Shown piece after piece: positions 1 to 6,118 of a DNA stretch of 14,521 nt (positions are counted from its first letter, which is position 1; every line of letters starts with the position of its first letter). The notes beneath the pieces were generated by a model that ran no database searches, was not told where the DNA came from, and saw only the letters and a program-made list of their open reading frames with translations. The DNA is from a bacterium (lineage in GTDB: Bacteria > JAUVQV01 > DATDCY01), in NCBI GenBank assembly GCA_036524115.1, contig DATDCY010000177.1:1-14521 (forward strand), written 5' to 3'. Made by a program: the position numbers and the translations under genes.

Positions 1-300
1 ACCGAGCGCACGCGCGAGATCGGCATCCGCAAGGCGATCGGGGCGCGCGAGCGGCACGTCCTCTTCCAGTTCCTCATCGAGTCGGTGATCATCAGCAGCC
101 TCGGCGGGCTCCTCGGCCTCGGCGTCGGGCTGCTCGCGGCCTGGCTGGTGCCGCAGTTCGGCCCCCTCAAGACCAACGTGGAGGTCTCGAGCGCGGTGCT
201 CGCCATCGGCGTCGCCGGCGGGGTCGGCATCTTCTTCGGCTTCTACCCCGCCTGGCGCGCCGCGCGCCTCGACCCCATCGAAGCCCTGCGTCACGAATAA
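1..300 (+). CDS. MacB/FtsX-type ABC transporter permease, C-terminal fragment
   Basis: The reading frame is open from base 1, so the start lies outside the window; 99 codons and a TAA stop are visible. The fragment opens with TERTREIGIRKAIGARE, the cytoplasmic-loop signature of MacB/FtsX permeases. Two hydrophobic segments follow, at about residues 22-50 and 60-82, and it closes with the family's C-terminal box, YPAWRAARLDPIEALRHE. This is the inner-membrane subunit of an ABC exporter; MacB-type permeases work with a periplasmic adaptor and a TolC-like channel. The next gene, 13 bases downstream, is such a channel, so the two probably form one export operon. An internal ATG at position 85 would give only the last membrane part and is not the true start. 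Whether the protein also carries a fused ATPase domain, as in true MacB, cannot be seen. Substrate unknown. Confidence 0.88.
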   Translation, partial: TERTREIGIRKAIGARERHVLFQFLIESVIISSLGGLLGLGVGLLAAWLVPQFGPLKTNVEVSSAVLAIGVAGGVGIFFGFYPAWRAARLDPIEALRHE

Positions 301-313
301 CGGGAGAGCTGCC

Positions 314-1768
314 ATGAGAAGAGTCGTCATCGCCGGTTGCCTGCTGCTGTTCCCCGGCGCCGCGTCCGCCGCCGACGCCCCGGCGGGCGCGCCGCTCACG
401 CTCTCGGTGTCGGAGGCGGTCCTCGCGAGCCTCGCGAACAACCGCGCGCTCGCCGTGGAGCGGTTTGCCCCCGCGATCGCCCGGACCGGCGAAGAGTCGG
501 CGCTGGCTCCGTTCGACACCGCGCTCAGCGGCTCGCTGGCAGGCGCCTGGGACGAGGCGCCCGCGGGCAGCTCCACGGTCTTCGCCAGGGGGGACAGCCA
601 GTCGCTCGGCTTCGCCGTGTCGAAGCTGCTCCCCTGGGGCACGACCCTCGGCGCCAGCATCGACGCCCAGCGCACCTCGCCGCCGGACTCCTTCCAGACC
701 CGTTTCGGGATGAGCGTCACCCAGGCGCTCCTGCAAGGGTTCGGCAGCGACGTGAACCTGGCGGCGGTGCGCCAGGCCCGCGTCGACACCGCCCTGTCCG
801 CGCAGGAGCTGCGCGGGGTGACCGAGAGCCTCGTCGCGCAGGTCGAGCAGGCCTGCTGGAACTACCTGCTCGCCGGGAGCGGCATCCAGATCGTGGAGCG
901 CTCGCTGCGCATCGCCGAGGACCAGCTCGCCGAGGTCAGGGAGCGGATCGCGGTCGGGCGGCTCGCCGAGATCGAGCAGGCCGCCGCCGAGGCGGAAGTC
1001 GCGCTGCGCCGGGAGAACCTGATCAACGCCCGCAGCCTCCTCGCCACGACGCGGCTGAACCTGCTGCGCCTGGTCAACCCGCCGGGACCGGACACGCTGA
1101 CCCGCGAGCTGGTCCTCACCGACCTGCCCGCGCTGCCGCCCGCGGACCCGGACACCGTCGAGGCCCACGTGGCGCTCGCCGAGCGCCTGCGGCCCGATCT
1201 CGCGCAGGCGCGCCTCCAGCTCGAGCGCGGCGAGCTCGAGGTCGTGAGGACCCGCAACGGGCTGCTGCCGAAGCTGGACCTCTTCATCGGCCTCGGCAAG
1301 ACCGGCTACGCCTCCTCCTTCCTCGACAGCGTCGACCCCGGCGGCCACGGCTACGACGTCAAGGCCGGCCTGACCCTGAGCTTCCCCTGGGAGAACCGCG
1401 CTGCCCGCGCCGCCGACCGCCGCGCCGCGCTCTCGCGCGACCAGGCCGCGGAGTCGATCGCGAACCTCGCCCAGCTCGTGGAGGTCGACGTCCGGGGCGC
1501 CTGGATCGAGCTCGCGCGGCTGCGCGAGCAGGTCGCGGCGACCGAGGCGACGCGGCGGCTGCAGGAGGAGAAGCTGCGCGCGGAGACCGAGAAGTTCCGC
1601 GTCGGCAAGTCCACGGCCTTCCTCGTGGCGCAGGCCCAGCGCGACCTGCTCCAGGCGGCGATCGACGCCGAGACCGCGGTGGCCGGCTGCCTCAAGGCCC
1701 AGGTCGACCTCTACCGGCTCGAGGGGTCGTTGCTCGAGCGCAGAGGCATCGCAACCGCGGGCCGCTGA
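314..1768 (+). CDS. TolC-family outer-membrane efflux channel
   Basis: This 484-residue protein matches the usual length of outer-membrane efflux (OEP) proteins. Residues 1-19 look like a Sec signal peptide (Arg-Arg, hydrophobic core, ASA then A for cleavage). The mature part shows the two-repeat OEP pattern: long Ala/Glu/Leu-rich helices at about 165-250 and 370-470, separated by short beta stretches such as DLFIGLGKTGYASSF (about 321-335) and LTLSFPWENRAARA (about 352-365). The protein should form a trimeric outer-membrane and periplasmic tunnel that takes substrate from an inner-membrane exporter. It begins 13 bases after the MacB-like permease stop, preceded by a GGGAG ribosome site at about 302-306, so the two are probably co-transcribed. 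No adaptor gene is visible; it may lie upstream. Cys9 sits in an IAGC string that resembles a lipobox but is too close to the N terminus to be one. Start chosen for the signal peptide and ribosome site. Confidence 0.9.
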   Translation: MRRVVIAGCLLLFPGAASAADAPAGAPLTLSVSEAVLASLANNRALAVERFAPAIARTGEESALAPFDTALSGSLAGAWDEAPAGSSTVFARGDSQSLGFAVSKLLPWGTTLGASIDAQRTSPPDSFQTRFGMSVTQALLQGFGSDVNLAAVRQARVDTALSAQELRGVTESLVAQVEQACWNYLLAGSGIQIVERSLRIAEDQLAEVRERIAVGRLAEIEQAAAEAEVALRRENLINARSLLATTRLNLLRLVNPPGPDTLTRELVLTDLPALPPADPDTVEAHVALAERLRPDLAQARLQLERGELEVVRTRNGLLPKLDLFIGLGKTGYASSFLDSVDPGGHGYDVKAGLTLSFPWENRAARAADRRAALSRDQAAESIANLAQLVEVDVRGAWIELARLREQVAATEATRRLQEEKLRAETEKFRVGKSTAFLVAQAQRDLLQAAIDAETAVAGCLKAQVDLYRLEGSLLERRGIATAGR

Positions 1769-1771
1769 AGG

Positions 1772-1780
1772 TGGCATAAT
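1772..1780 (+). promoter_or_regulatory. Possible extended -10 promoter for rubrerythrin
   Basis: TGG followed by CATAAT (1775-1780) resembles an extended -10 element (TGn plus a 5/6 match to TATAAT) in an otherwise GC-rich stretch. It sits 31 bases before the rubrerythrin ATG. No convincing -35 box is seen 16-18 bases upstream, which is tolerable for extended -10 promoters. It would start transcription near 1787 and give a short leader holding the GGAGG ribosome site at 1800-1804. Confidence 0.4.
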
Positions 1781-1811
1781 AAACGCTTCACACCACGACG
1801 GAGGGACGCAC

Positions 1812-2306
1812 ATGGGCAAGACCGAGCAGGATCTCAAGGACGCCTTCGCGGGCGAGTCGCAGGCCAACCGCACGTACCTCGCGTTCGCGAAGCAGGCCGA
1901 CAAGGAGGGGCACCCCGCCGTCGCGCGGCTCTTCCGCGCCGCCGCGTACGCCGAGACCGTCCACGCCCACGCGCACCTGCGCGTGCTCGGCGGCATCAAG
2001 GACACGGCGACGAACCTGCGCGAGGCGATCGGCGGGGAGACCCACGAGTTCCAGAAGATGTACCCGGCGATGATCGCCGACGCGGAGGCCGAGGGGAAGG
2101 CGCCCGCGCTGGCCTCCTTCCGCCACGCCAACGCCGTCGAGAAGACCCACGCCGAGCTCTACCAGAAGGCGCTCGACAACCTGGGCAGGAACGCGGACAC
2201 CGCCTACTGGGTCTGCGAGGTCTGCGGCCACACCGCGGAGAACGAGGCGCCCGAGGTCTGCCCGGTCTGCGGGGCGCGCCGCCAGGCCTTCACCAAGGTC
2301 GATTGA
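1812..2306 (+). CDS. rbr: Rubrerythrin
   Basis: Rubrerythrin reduces hydrogen peroxide in the cytoplasm of anaerobes and microaerophiles, using a diiron site and a rubredoxin-type iron. The 164 residues contain the complete set of ligands. The ferritin-like half has Glu15 (in AGESQA), Glu48-x2-His51, Glu76-x2-Glu79 and Glu110-x2-His113. The C-terminal rubredoxin-like half has Cys135-x2-Cys138 and Cys150-x2-Cys153 (CEVCG, CPVCG). Length and domain order match short-chain rubrerythrins; nothing is missing. The ATG has a clear GGAGG ribosome site 7 bases upstream. It lies 43 bases after the TolC-like gene, with a possible promoter of its own between them, so it is probably an independent stress gene and not part of the exporter. 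An EEP-family hydrolase follows at once and may be co-transcribed. Confidence 0.97.
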   Translation: MGKTEQDLKDAFAGESQANRTYLAFAKQADKEGHPAVARLFRAAAYAETVHAHAHLRVLGGIKDTATNLREAIGGETHEFQKMYPAMIADAEAEGKAPALASFRHANAVEKTHAELYQKALDNLGRNADTAYWVCEVCGHTAENEAPEVCPVCGARRQAFTKVD

Positions 2307-2319
2307 GGACCGTCGCCCG

Positions 2320-2335
2320 CCCCGCCCCGGCGGGG
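2320..2335 (+). other. GC hairpin between rubrerythrin and EEP gene
   Basis: CCCCGCC (2320-2326) and GGCGGGG (2329-2335) are perfect complements with only CC between them, so the top pair or two must open to make a loop. There is no T-run after it, so it is not a standard terminator. It ends 6 bases before the GTG start chosen for the next gene. Its G-rich arm is the only ribosome-site-like sequence there, so the fold could damp translation. Confidence 0.35.
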
Positions 2336-2341
2336 TCCAGC

Positions 2342-3076
2342 GTGCGGCTGCGGCTGCTGAGCTGGAACATCCACAAGGGCATCGGCGGCCTGGACCGGCG
2401 GTACCGGCCGGAGCGGATCGTCGACGTGCTCGGGCACTACGCCCCGGACGTCGTCCTCCTGCAGGAGGTCGACGACGGGGCGCAGCGCTCCCGGCACGAC
2501 CGCCAGGTGGACCTCTTCGCGAAGGCCCTCGGCATGTCGCACCGGGCGTTCTTCCCCAACGTGCGCGTGCGCGGCGGCGGGAGCTACGGCAACGCGGTGC
2601 TCAGCCGCCACCCGATCGCCGCCGCGCGCAACGTCGACCTGACCTTTCCCGCCAAGAAGCACCGCAGCGCCCTCTACGCGGCCCTGCAGGTGCACGGCGC
2701 CCACGGCGGGCGCCCGCGCGCGGTGCACGTCTTCAACCTGCACCTCGGCCTTTCGGGCTTCGAGCGCAAGTGGCAGCTCGGCCGCTTCTTCGCCGACCAC
2801 CCCTTCGCCGGCCTCGGCGTGCACGCGCCGGTGATCGTCGGCGGGGACTTCAACGACGTCTGGGGCCGGCTCGCCCGCTTCTTCTTCGAGCCCGCCGGCT
2901 TCCAGGTGCCGGAGCGCCCGGTGCGGACATTCCCGGCCTGGGCGCCGGTGCGGGCCCTCGACGCCGTCTACGCCCGCGGCCCGCTGCGGGTGCGCCACCT
3001 CTACCGCTCGCACCTGCGCACGGCGCGCTTCGCCTCCGACCACCTGCCGCTGTACGCGGAGCTGGAACTGGTGTAG
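2342..3076 (+). CDS. Endonuclease/exonuclease/phosphatase (EEP, DNase I-like) family hydrolase
   Basis: This 244-residue protein carries every motif of the metal-dependent EEP fold in order. Asn9 is in SWNIHKG, Glu42 in LLQEVD, then GNAVLSRHPI (83-92), His134 in FNLHLGL, Asp169 and Asn171 in GGDFND, Asp207 in ALDAVY, and Asp233-His234 in ASDHLPL. These are the metal-binding and catalytic residues of phosphodiesterases such as DNase I, exonuclease III and inositol phosphatases. The substrate cannot be told from sequence; small bacterial members of this type are usually annotated only as EEP family hydrolases. No signal peptide is seen. The GTG at 2342 puts the first strand where the family begins. 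A TTG at 2303, overlapping the rubrerythrin stop by 3 bases, would add 13 residues (RTVARPAPAGSS) that look non-native, but it cannot be excluded because it would allow translational coupling. Confidence 0.88.
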   Translation: MRLRLLSWNIHKGIGGLDRRYRPERIVDVLGHYAPDVVLLQEVDDGAQRSRHDRQVDLFAKALGMSHRAFFPNVRVRGGGSYGNAVLSRHPIAAARNVDLTFPAKKHRSALYAALQVHGAHGGRPRAVHVFNLHLGLSGFERKWQLGRFFADHPFAGLGVHAPVIVGGDFNDVWGRLARFFFEPAGFQVPERPVRTFPAWAPVRALDAVYARGPLRVRHLYRSHLRTARFASDHLPLYAELELV

Positions 3077-3108
3077 CCCGGGTCGCGGGGAGGGCTTTTC
3101 GCGCCCTG

Positions 3109-3180
3109 GCGGCGTTGCTTCTCGCGTTGCTTGTGCGGCGGGCACCAGCCCGCCTCCGCGCACGCTCGGCGCTGCCTTGC
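3109..3180 (-). repeat. Intergenic hairpin element, copy A (inverted)
   Basis: The core is a perfect 7-bp hairpin at 3137-3154, GGCGGGC-ACCA-GCCCGCC. Read on the minus strand, the order is GCAAGG (3180-3175), 20 bases, the hairpin with a TGGT loop, 21 bases, then ACGCCGC (3115-3109). The element at 3372-3446 has the same order and nearly the same spacing on the plus strand. It is probably a REP- or MITE-like palindromic repeat; the outer limits are approximate. Confidence 0.6.
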
Positions 3181-3254
3181 CAGGACACGAAAATCCGCTC
3201 CCCCCGACTCGGGCGCCCTCCCGTGGACTGACCATGCCAGGGACCGTGCGGAAC

Positions 3255-3311
3255 CGTTGCCCTCGCTCCGCTGGGCGACCCACATCGTTGCCCTTGCTTC
3301 GCTGGGCGACC
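3255..3311 (+). repeat. 31-bp-period direct tandem duplication
   Basis: Two 26-base units, at 3255-3280 and 3286-3311, differ at only 2 positions (both C to T) and are separated by 5 bases. Both contain CGCTGGGCGACC. No third copy is seen. The repeat is between the two inverted hairpin elements and has no coding meaning that I can see. Confidence 0.75.
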
Positions 3312-3371
3312 AGCAGACGGAATTCCCTTGTCTCATTGCAGCGTCCGCCGGGCGCCGAGAAGGGGTCAGAT

Positions 3372-3446
3372 GCAAGGAGCGCGACGATCCGGCGACTGAG
3401 GCGGCCTGGTGGCCGCCGCAGGGAGGCGGGAGGAGTGCGACGCCGC
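3372..3446 (+). repeat. Intergenic hairpin element, copy B
   Basis: GCAAGG (3372-3377), 22 bases, a perfect 7-bp hairpin GGCGGCC-TGGT-GGCCGCC (3400-3417), 22 bases, then ACGCCGC (3440-3446). It is the inverted partner of copy A: the 18-base hairpin cores match at 16 positions, and the two differences pair with each other, so the stem is kept. It ends about 10 bases from the stop codon of the minus-strand gene at 3457, whose transcript would run into it. It is immediately preceded by GGGGTCAGAT (3362-3371). Confidence 0.6.
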
Positions 3447-3456
3447 AGGTGGCCCC

Positions 3457-4233
3457 TTATCGGCGCTCGGCGCGGCGCTCGGCGAGGAGCGTCGCGGCGC
3501 GGGCGGTGACGACCTGCGAGAGCCGCGCGTCCGCCGCGATCTCCCGCAGCTGCTGGTCGAGCAGCAGGTGCAGCAGCGCGAGCACGATGGCCGTGGGCGT
3601 CCCCGGGTTGTGGGCGAGCGCCACGCGCACCCGATCACGCACGCCCCAGCGCGCGTGGCGGGCGATCGCCGTGAGCACCTCCTCGCGCACCGGCGAGCGG
3701 GCGGCCATCCGCACGACCTCGACCTCGGTGATGCGCGGGTTGTTGAGCAGGTTCGCCACGACGGCGGGGTCAGGGTCGCCGAGCAGCCGCTCGATGAGCC
3801 CGATGTCGTTGCGGCGCGCCAGCGAGCGGCGCACGCCGAGCGGGACCTTGGCCAGGGCCTTCGGCAGCGCGGGGGCCGGCGGCGCGAGCCGCTCGTCGAG
3901 CGGCGGCAGGTCCAGGAACATCCCGGCCAGATCGTAGCGCCCGGCGCGGCGCGCGTGCGCGAGCACCCGGATCGCGAGGCCCTCGTCCCAGGCGATGCGC
4001 AGGCCCGGCGTGATCATCGCCTTGACGAGCAGGTCCGCGCCGGGCTCGTGCCGGTCGGCCGCCGCGATGATCTCGCCGAGCGCCGCCGCGATGAGGTCGG
4101 GGGCGTGCGCCGCCAGCCGCCCCCCGAGGGCGCGCGCGCGCTGCTCGGGGTCGACGATGCCCGCGAGGCACCGGCAGAGGTCCGCCGCCAGGTCCGCCGG
4201 CGCCGGCGGGCCGGCCCCTCCCTTCTCGCCCAT
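3457..4233 (-). CDS. HEAT-like helical repeat protein of unknown function
   Basis: I recognise no named family with certainty. The 258 residues are almost entirely helical. Residues 145-215 show two-helix repeats of HEAT/armadillo type: LLGDPDPAVVANLLNNPRIT (150-169), EVEVVRMAARSP (170-181), then EEVLTAIARHARWGVRDRVR (184-203) and VALAHNPGTPTAIVLALLHLL (204-224). Strings such as NNPRIT and AHNPGTP recur in uncharacterised deltaproteobacterial proteins of this sort, from memory. There is no signal peptide, membrane segment or catalytic motif; a protein-binding scaffold is the most that can be inferred. The ATG has a GGAGG-type ribosome site just upstream on the minus strand (about 4237-4245). 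The frame stays open through the antisense of the ligase gene, but that extension has no ribosome site and looks like shadow sequence. It is divergent from the ligase gene, with 99 bases between the starts. Confidence 0.75.
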   Translation of the reverse strand: MGEKGGAGPPAPADLAADLCRCLAGIVDPEQRARALGGRLAAHAPDLIAAALGEIIAAADRHEPGADLLVKAMITPGLRIAWDEGLAIRVLAHARRAGRYDLAGMFLDLPPLDERLAPPAPALPKALAKVPLGVRRSLARRNDIGLIERLLGDPDPAVVANLLNNPRITEVEVVRMAARSPVREEVLTAIARHARWGVRDRVRVALAHNPGTPTAIVLALLHLLLDQQLREIAADARLSQVVTARAATLLAERRAERR

Positions 4234-4293
4234 AGGCCCTCCCTCGCGCCCCTCGCCCCGCGCCGCACGATAGCACAGCGGCAGCGCGCGGCT

Positions 4294-4323
4294 TTGACAT
4301 CCGCACGGCCGGGAACGTAAAAT
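4294..4323 (+). promoter_or_regulatory. Sigma-70-type promoter of the ligase operon (predicted leaderless)
   Basis: TTGACA (4294-4299, perfect consensus), an 18-bp spacer, and TAAAAT (4318-4323, 5/6). Transcription should start at about 4330, and the ATG is at 4333. No Shine-Dalgarno fits in the 9 bases between the -10 box and the ATG, so the mRNA should be leaderless or have a leader of a few bases. Confidence 0.75.
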
Positions 4324-4332
4324 CCGCCGGCC

Positions 4333-5658
4333 ATGACCGCGCCGAAAAAGTCCTCGCCGTACTGGGCTCCCGCGCTCGAGGCGCTCGACCGGGCGGGCCT
4401 CGAGCGCCTGCAGCTCGAGCGGCTGCGCGCGACGCTCGCGCGCGCTGCGCGCGCCCCCCACTACCGCCGCGTCTTCAAGGCGCAGGGCGTCGACCCGCGG
4501 GGCATCTCCTCGCTCGCCCAACTCCCGGAGCTGCCGTTCACGGTCAAGGACGACCTGCGCTCCGACGCGAACTTCCCGTACGGCTTCCTCACGGTGCGGC
4601 GCGACCGCCTCGTGCGCCTGCACTCGTCCTCGGGGACGACGGGCCGCCCGACGGCGGTCTTCCACACCCGCCGCGACCTCGCCGCCTGGACCGACCTGCT
4701 CGCGCGCTCGCTCTGGATGATCGGCGTGCGACCCGGCGACGTCTTCCAGAACATGATGGGCTACGGGCTCTTCACCGGCGGCCTCGGGCTGCACTACGGC
4801 GCGGAGCGCCTCGGGGCGCTGACCATCCCCGCGGGGGCCGGCAACAGCCGCCGGCAGATCGCGCTCATGCAGGACTTCGGCACCACCGTGCTGCACATCA
4901 TCCCCTCGTACGCGCTGCGGCTGATCGACGCGTTCCGCGAGGCCGGCGTCGACCCGCACGCCCTCGGCCTGCGCGCGGCGGTCCTCGGCGCCGAGCCGCA
5001 CTCCGAGGCGGCGCGCCGGCGCATCGAGGAGCTCTTCGGGCTGCGCGCCTACAACTGCTACGGCCTCTCCGAGCTCAACGGCCCCGGGGTCGCCTTCGAG
5101 TGCCCCGAGCAGGACGGGCTGCACCTCTGGGAGGACGCCTACCTCGCCGAGGTCGTGGACCCGGCGACCGGGCGCCCCGTCCCGGACGGCACGCGCGGCG
5201 AGCTCGTGCTGACGAACCTGACGCGCGAGGGGATGCCGCTCGTGCGCTACCGCACGCGCGACCTGACGACGCTGCGCGCGGAAGCCTGCCCCTGCGGCCG
5301 CACGCACCGGCGCATCGAGAGGATCACGGGGCGCACCGACGACATGCTCATCGTCAAGGGGGTCAACATCTACCCCGTCCAGGTCGAGCGCGTGCTCATG
5401 CGCTTCGCCGAGATCGGCAGCGAGTACCTGATCGTGCTCGCGACGGTCAACCATCTCGACCAGTTCGCGGTGCGCGCCGAGCTGAAGGCCGACGCCTTCC
5501 GCGGCGACCTGCACGCCCTCGAGGCGCTGCGCAAGCGCATCGCGGACGAGCTGCGCAACGAGATCCTGGTCAGCGCGCGCGTCGAGTTGCTCGAGCACGG
5601 CAGCCTGCCGCGCGGCGAGGGCAAGGCCGTGCGCGTGCAGGACCTGCGCGAGAAGTAG
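4333..5658 (+). CDS. paaK: Phenylacetate-CoA ligase (PaaK-like, AMP-forming)
   Basis: An adenylate-forming ligase of 441 residues, the usual PaaK length. It activates phenylacetate or a related aryl acid with ATP and then CoA. Seen in order: the phosphate-binding loop SSSGTTGRPT (98-107), YGLSE (243-247), the PaaK-typical GLHLWED (262-268), the hinge region YRTRD (306-310), a CPCGRTH segment (319-325), VKGVNIYP (341-348), and the C-terminal catalytic lysine Lys431 in RGEGKAVR. All key residues are present. The start is fixed by the promoter 9 bases upstream and by the normal N terminus; there is no ribosome site. It is followed 31 bases later by a tandem-ACT protein, a pair known from anaerobes where the ligase sits with amino-acid or indolepyruvate oxidoreductase genes; no such oxidoreductase is in this window. 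The true substrate could be indoleacetate, benzoate-like or another aryl acid. Confidence 0.93.
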   Translation: MTAPKKSSPYWAPALEALDRAGLERLQLERLRATLARAARAPHYRRVFKAQGVDPRGISSLAQLPELPFTVKDDLRSDANFPYGFLTVRRDRLVRLHSSSGTTGRPTAVFHTRRDLAAWTDLLARSLWMIGVRPGDVFQNMMGYGLFTGGLGLHYGAERLGALTIPAGAGNSRRQIALMQDFGTTVLHIIPSYALRLIDAFREAGVDPHALGLRAAVLGAEPHSEAARRRIEELFGLRAYNCYGLSELNGPGVAFECPEQDGLHLWEDAYLAEVVDPATGRPVPDGTRGELVLTNLTREGMPLVRYRTRDLTTLRAEACPCGRTHRRIERITGRTDDMLIVKGVNIYPVQVERVLMRFAEIGSEYLIVLATVNHLDQFAVRAELKADAFRGDLHALEALRKRIADELRNEILVSARVELLEHGSLPRGEGKAVRVQDLREK

Positions 5659-5689
5659 CGGCGCGGACGGCGGACAACGGGAGGGAGCC

Positions 5690-6118
5690 ATGGCGCACCA
5701 GATCGCGATCTTCGCCGAGAACCGGCCCGGGCGCCTCGAGCGCGTCTCGCGCGTCCTCGGCGAGGCGGGCGTCAACATCCGGGCGATCACGATCGCCACC
5801 GCGGAGGCCTTCGGCGTCATCAAGCTGCTCGTCGACGACCCCGGCAAGGCCTACGCCGCGCTCGCGGCCGGCGGGGTCCCGGTCTTCAAGCGCGAGATCG
5901 TCGCGATCGTCATGGACGACCGCCCCGGCGGCCTGCACGAGGCGACGGCCGCGCTGAGCGCCGCGGGGATCAACATCGAGGACGCGTACGGCTTCGTCGT
6001 CGAGGACAAGCGGCGCGCGGTGCTCGTCGTCGAGGTCGAGAAGATCCCCGAGGCGATCGGCGTCCTGCGCGAGCGCGGCATCCGCACCCTCTCCGACGAG
6101 GAGATCTACACGCTCTAG
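5690..6118 (+). CDS. Tandem ACT-domain protein
   Basis: The 142 residues form two ACT domains and nothing else. ACT1 spans about 4-68, with the ligand-binding loop NRPGRLERVSRVLGEAGVNI (11-30). ACT2 spans about 70-138, with the equivalent DRPGGLHEATAALSAAGINI (77-96). ACT domains bind amino acids and regulate metabolism; stand-alone tandem ACT proteins are commonly found beside PaaK-like ligases. It probably senses an aromatic amino acid or its product and acts on the ligase or a partner enzyme; this is inference. The ATG has a strong GGGAGG ribosome site (5680-5685). The preceding ligase gene ends 31 bases away, and the next gene begins at the base after its stop codon, so it is the middle gene of a three-gene operon. 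Confidence 0.93.
   Translation: MAHQIAIFAENRPGRLERVSRVLGEAGVNIRAITIATAEAFGVIKLLVDDPGKAYAALAAGGVPVFKREIVAIVMDDRPGGLHEATAALSAAGINIEDAYGFVVEDKRRAVLVVEVEKIPEAIGVLRERGIRTLSDEEIYTL

Larger units (their letters stand above)
3077..3456. other. Repeat-rich non-coding interval
   Basis: This 380-base stretch has no reading frame with a recognisable protein or a good ribosome site. The frames open across it have erratic Arg/Ala/Ser-rich composition. It holds two inverted copies of a hairpin element (3109-3180 and 3372-3446), a 31-base-period tandem duplication (3255-3311), and a small hairpin just after the EEP stop (AGGGC 3091-3095 with GCCCT 3103-3107). The middle part is visibly less GC-rich than the genes. 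It separates genes that converge on it from both sides. Confidence 0.7.

Noticed and set aside
329-340. IAGC near the TolC-like N terminus as a lipoprotein signal
   Set aside because: The cysteine is residue 9, too early for a lipobox. A normal signal peptide with ASA cleavage explains the sequence better.
167-2131. A minus-strand open frame of 654 codons
   Set aside because: It is antisense to the permease, TolC-like and rubrerythrin genes, all of which have clear family motifs. Its composition is repetitive Arg/Gly/Ala/Leu, with no ribosome site.
3131-3937. Plus-strand frames across the repeat region and the HEAT-like gene
   Set aside because: They cross the inverted repeats and read antisense to the HEAT-like gene, with erratic Arg/Ser/Ala composition and no ribosome site.
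4234-5847. N-terminal extension of the HEAT-like gene through the antisense of paaK
   Set aside because: The extension mirrors codons of the ligase and has no family pattern. A good ribosome site sits directly before the ATG at 4233.
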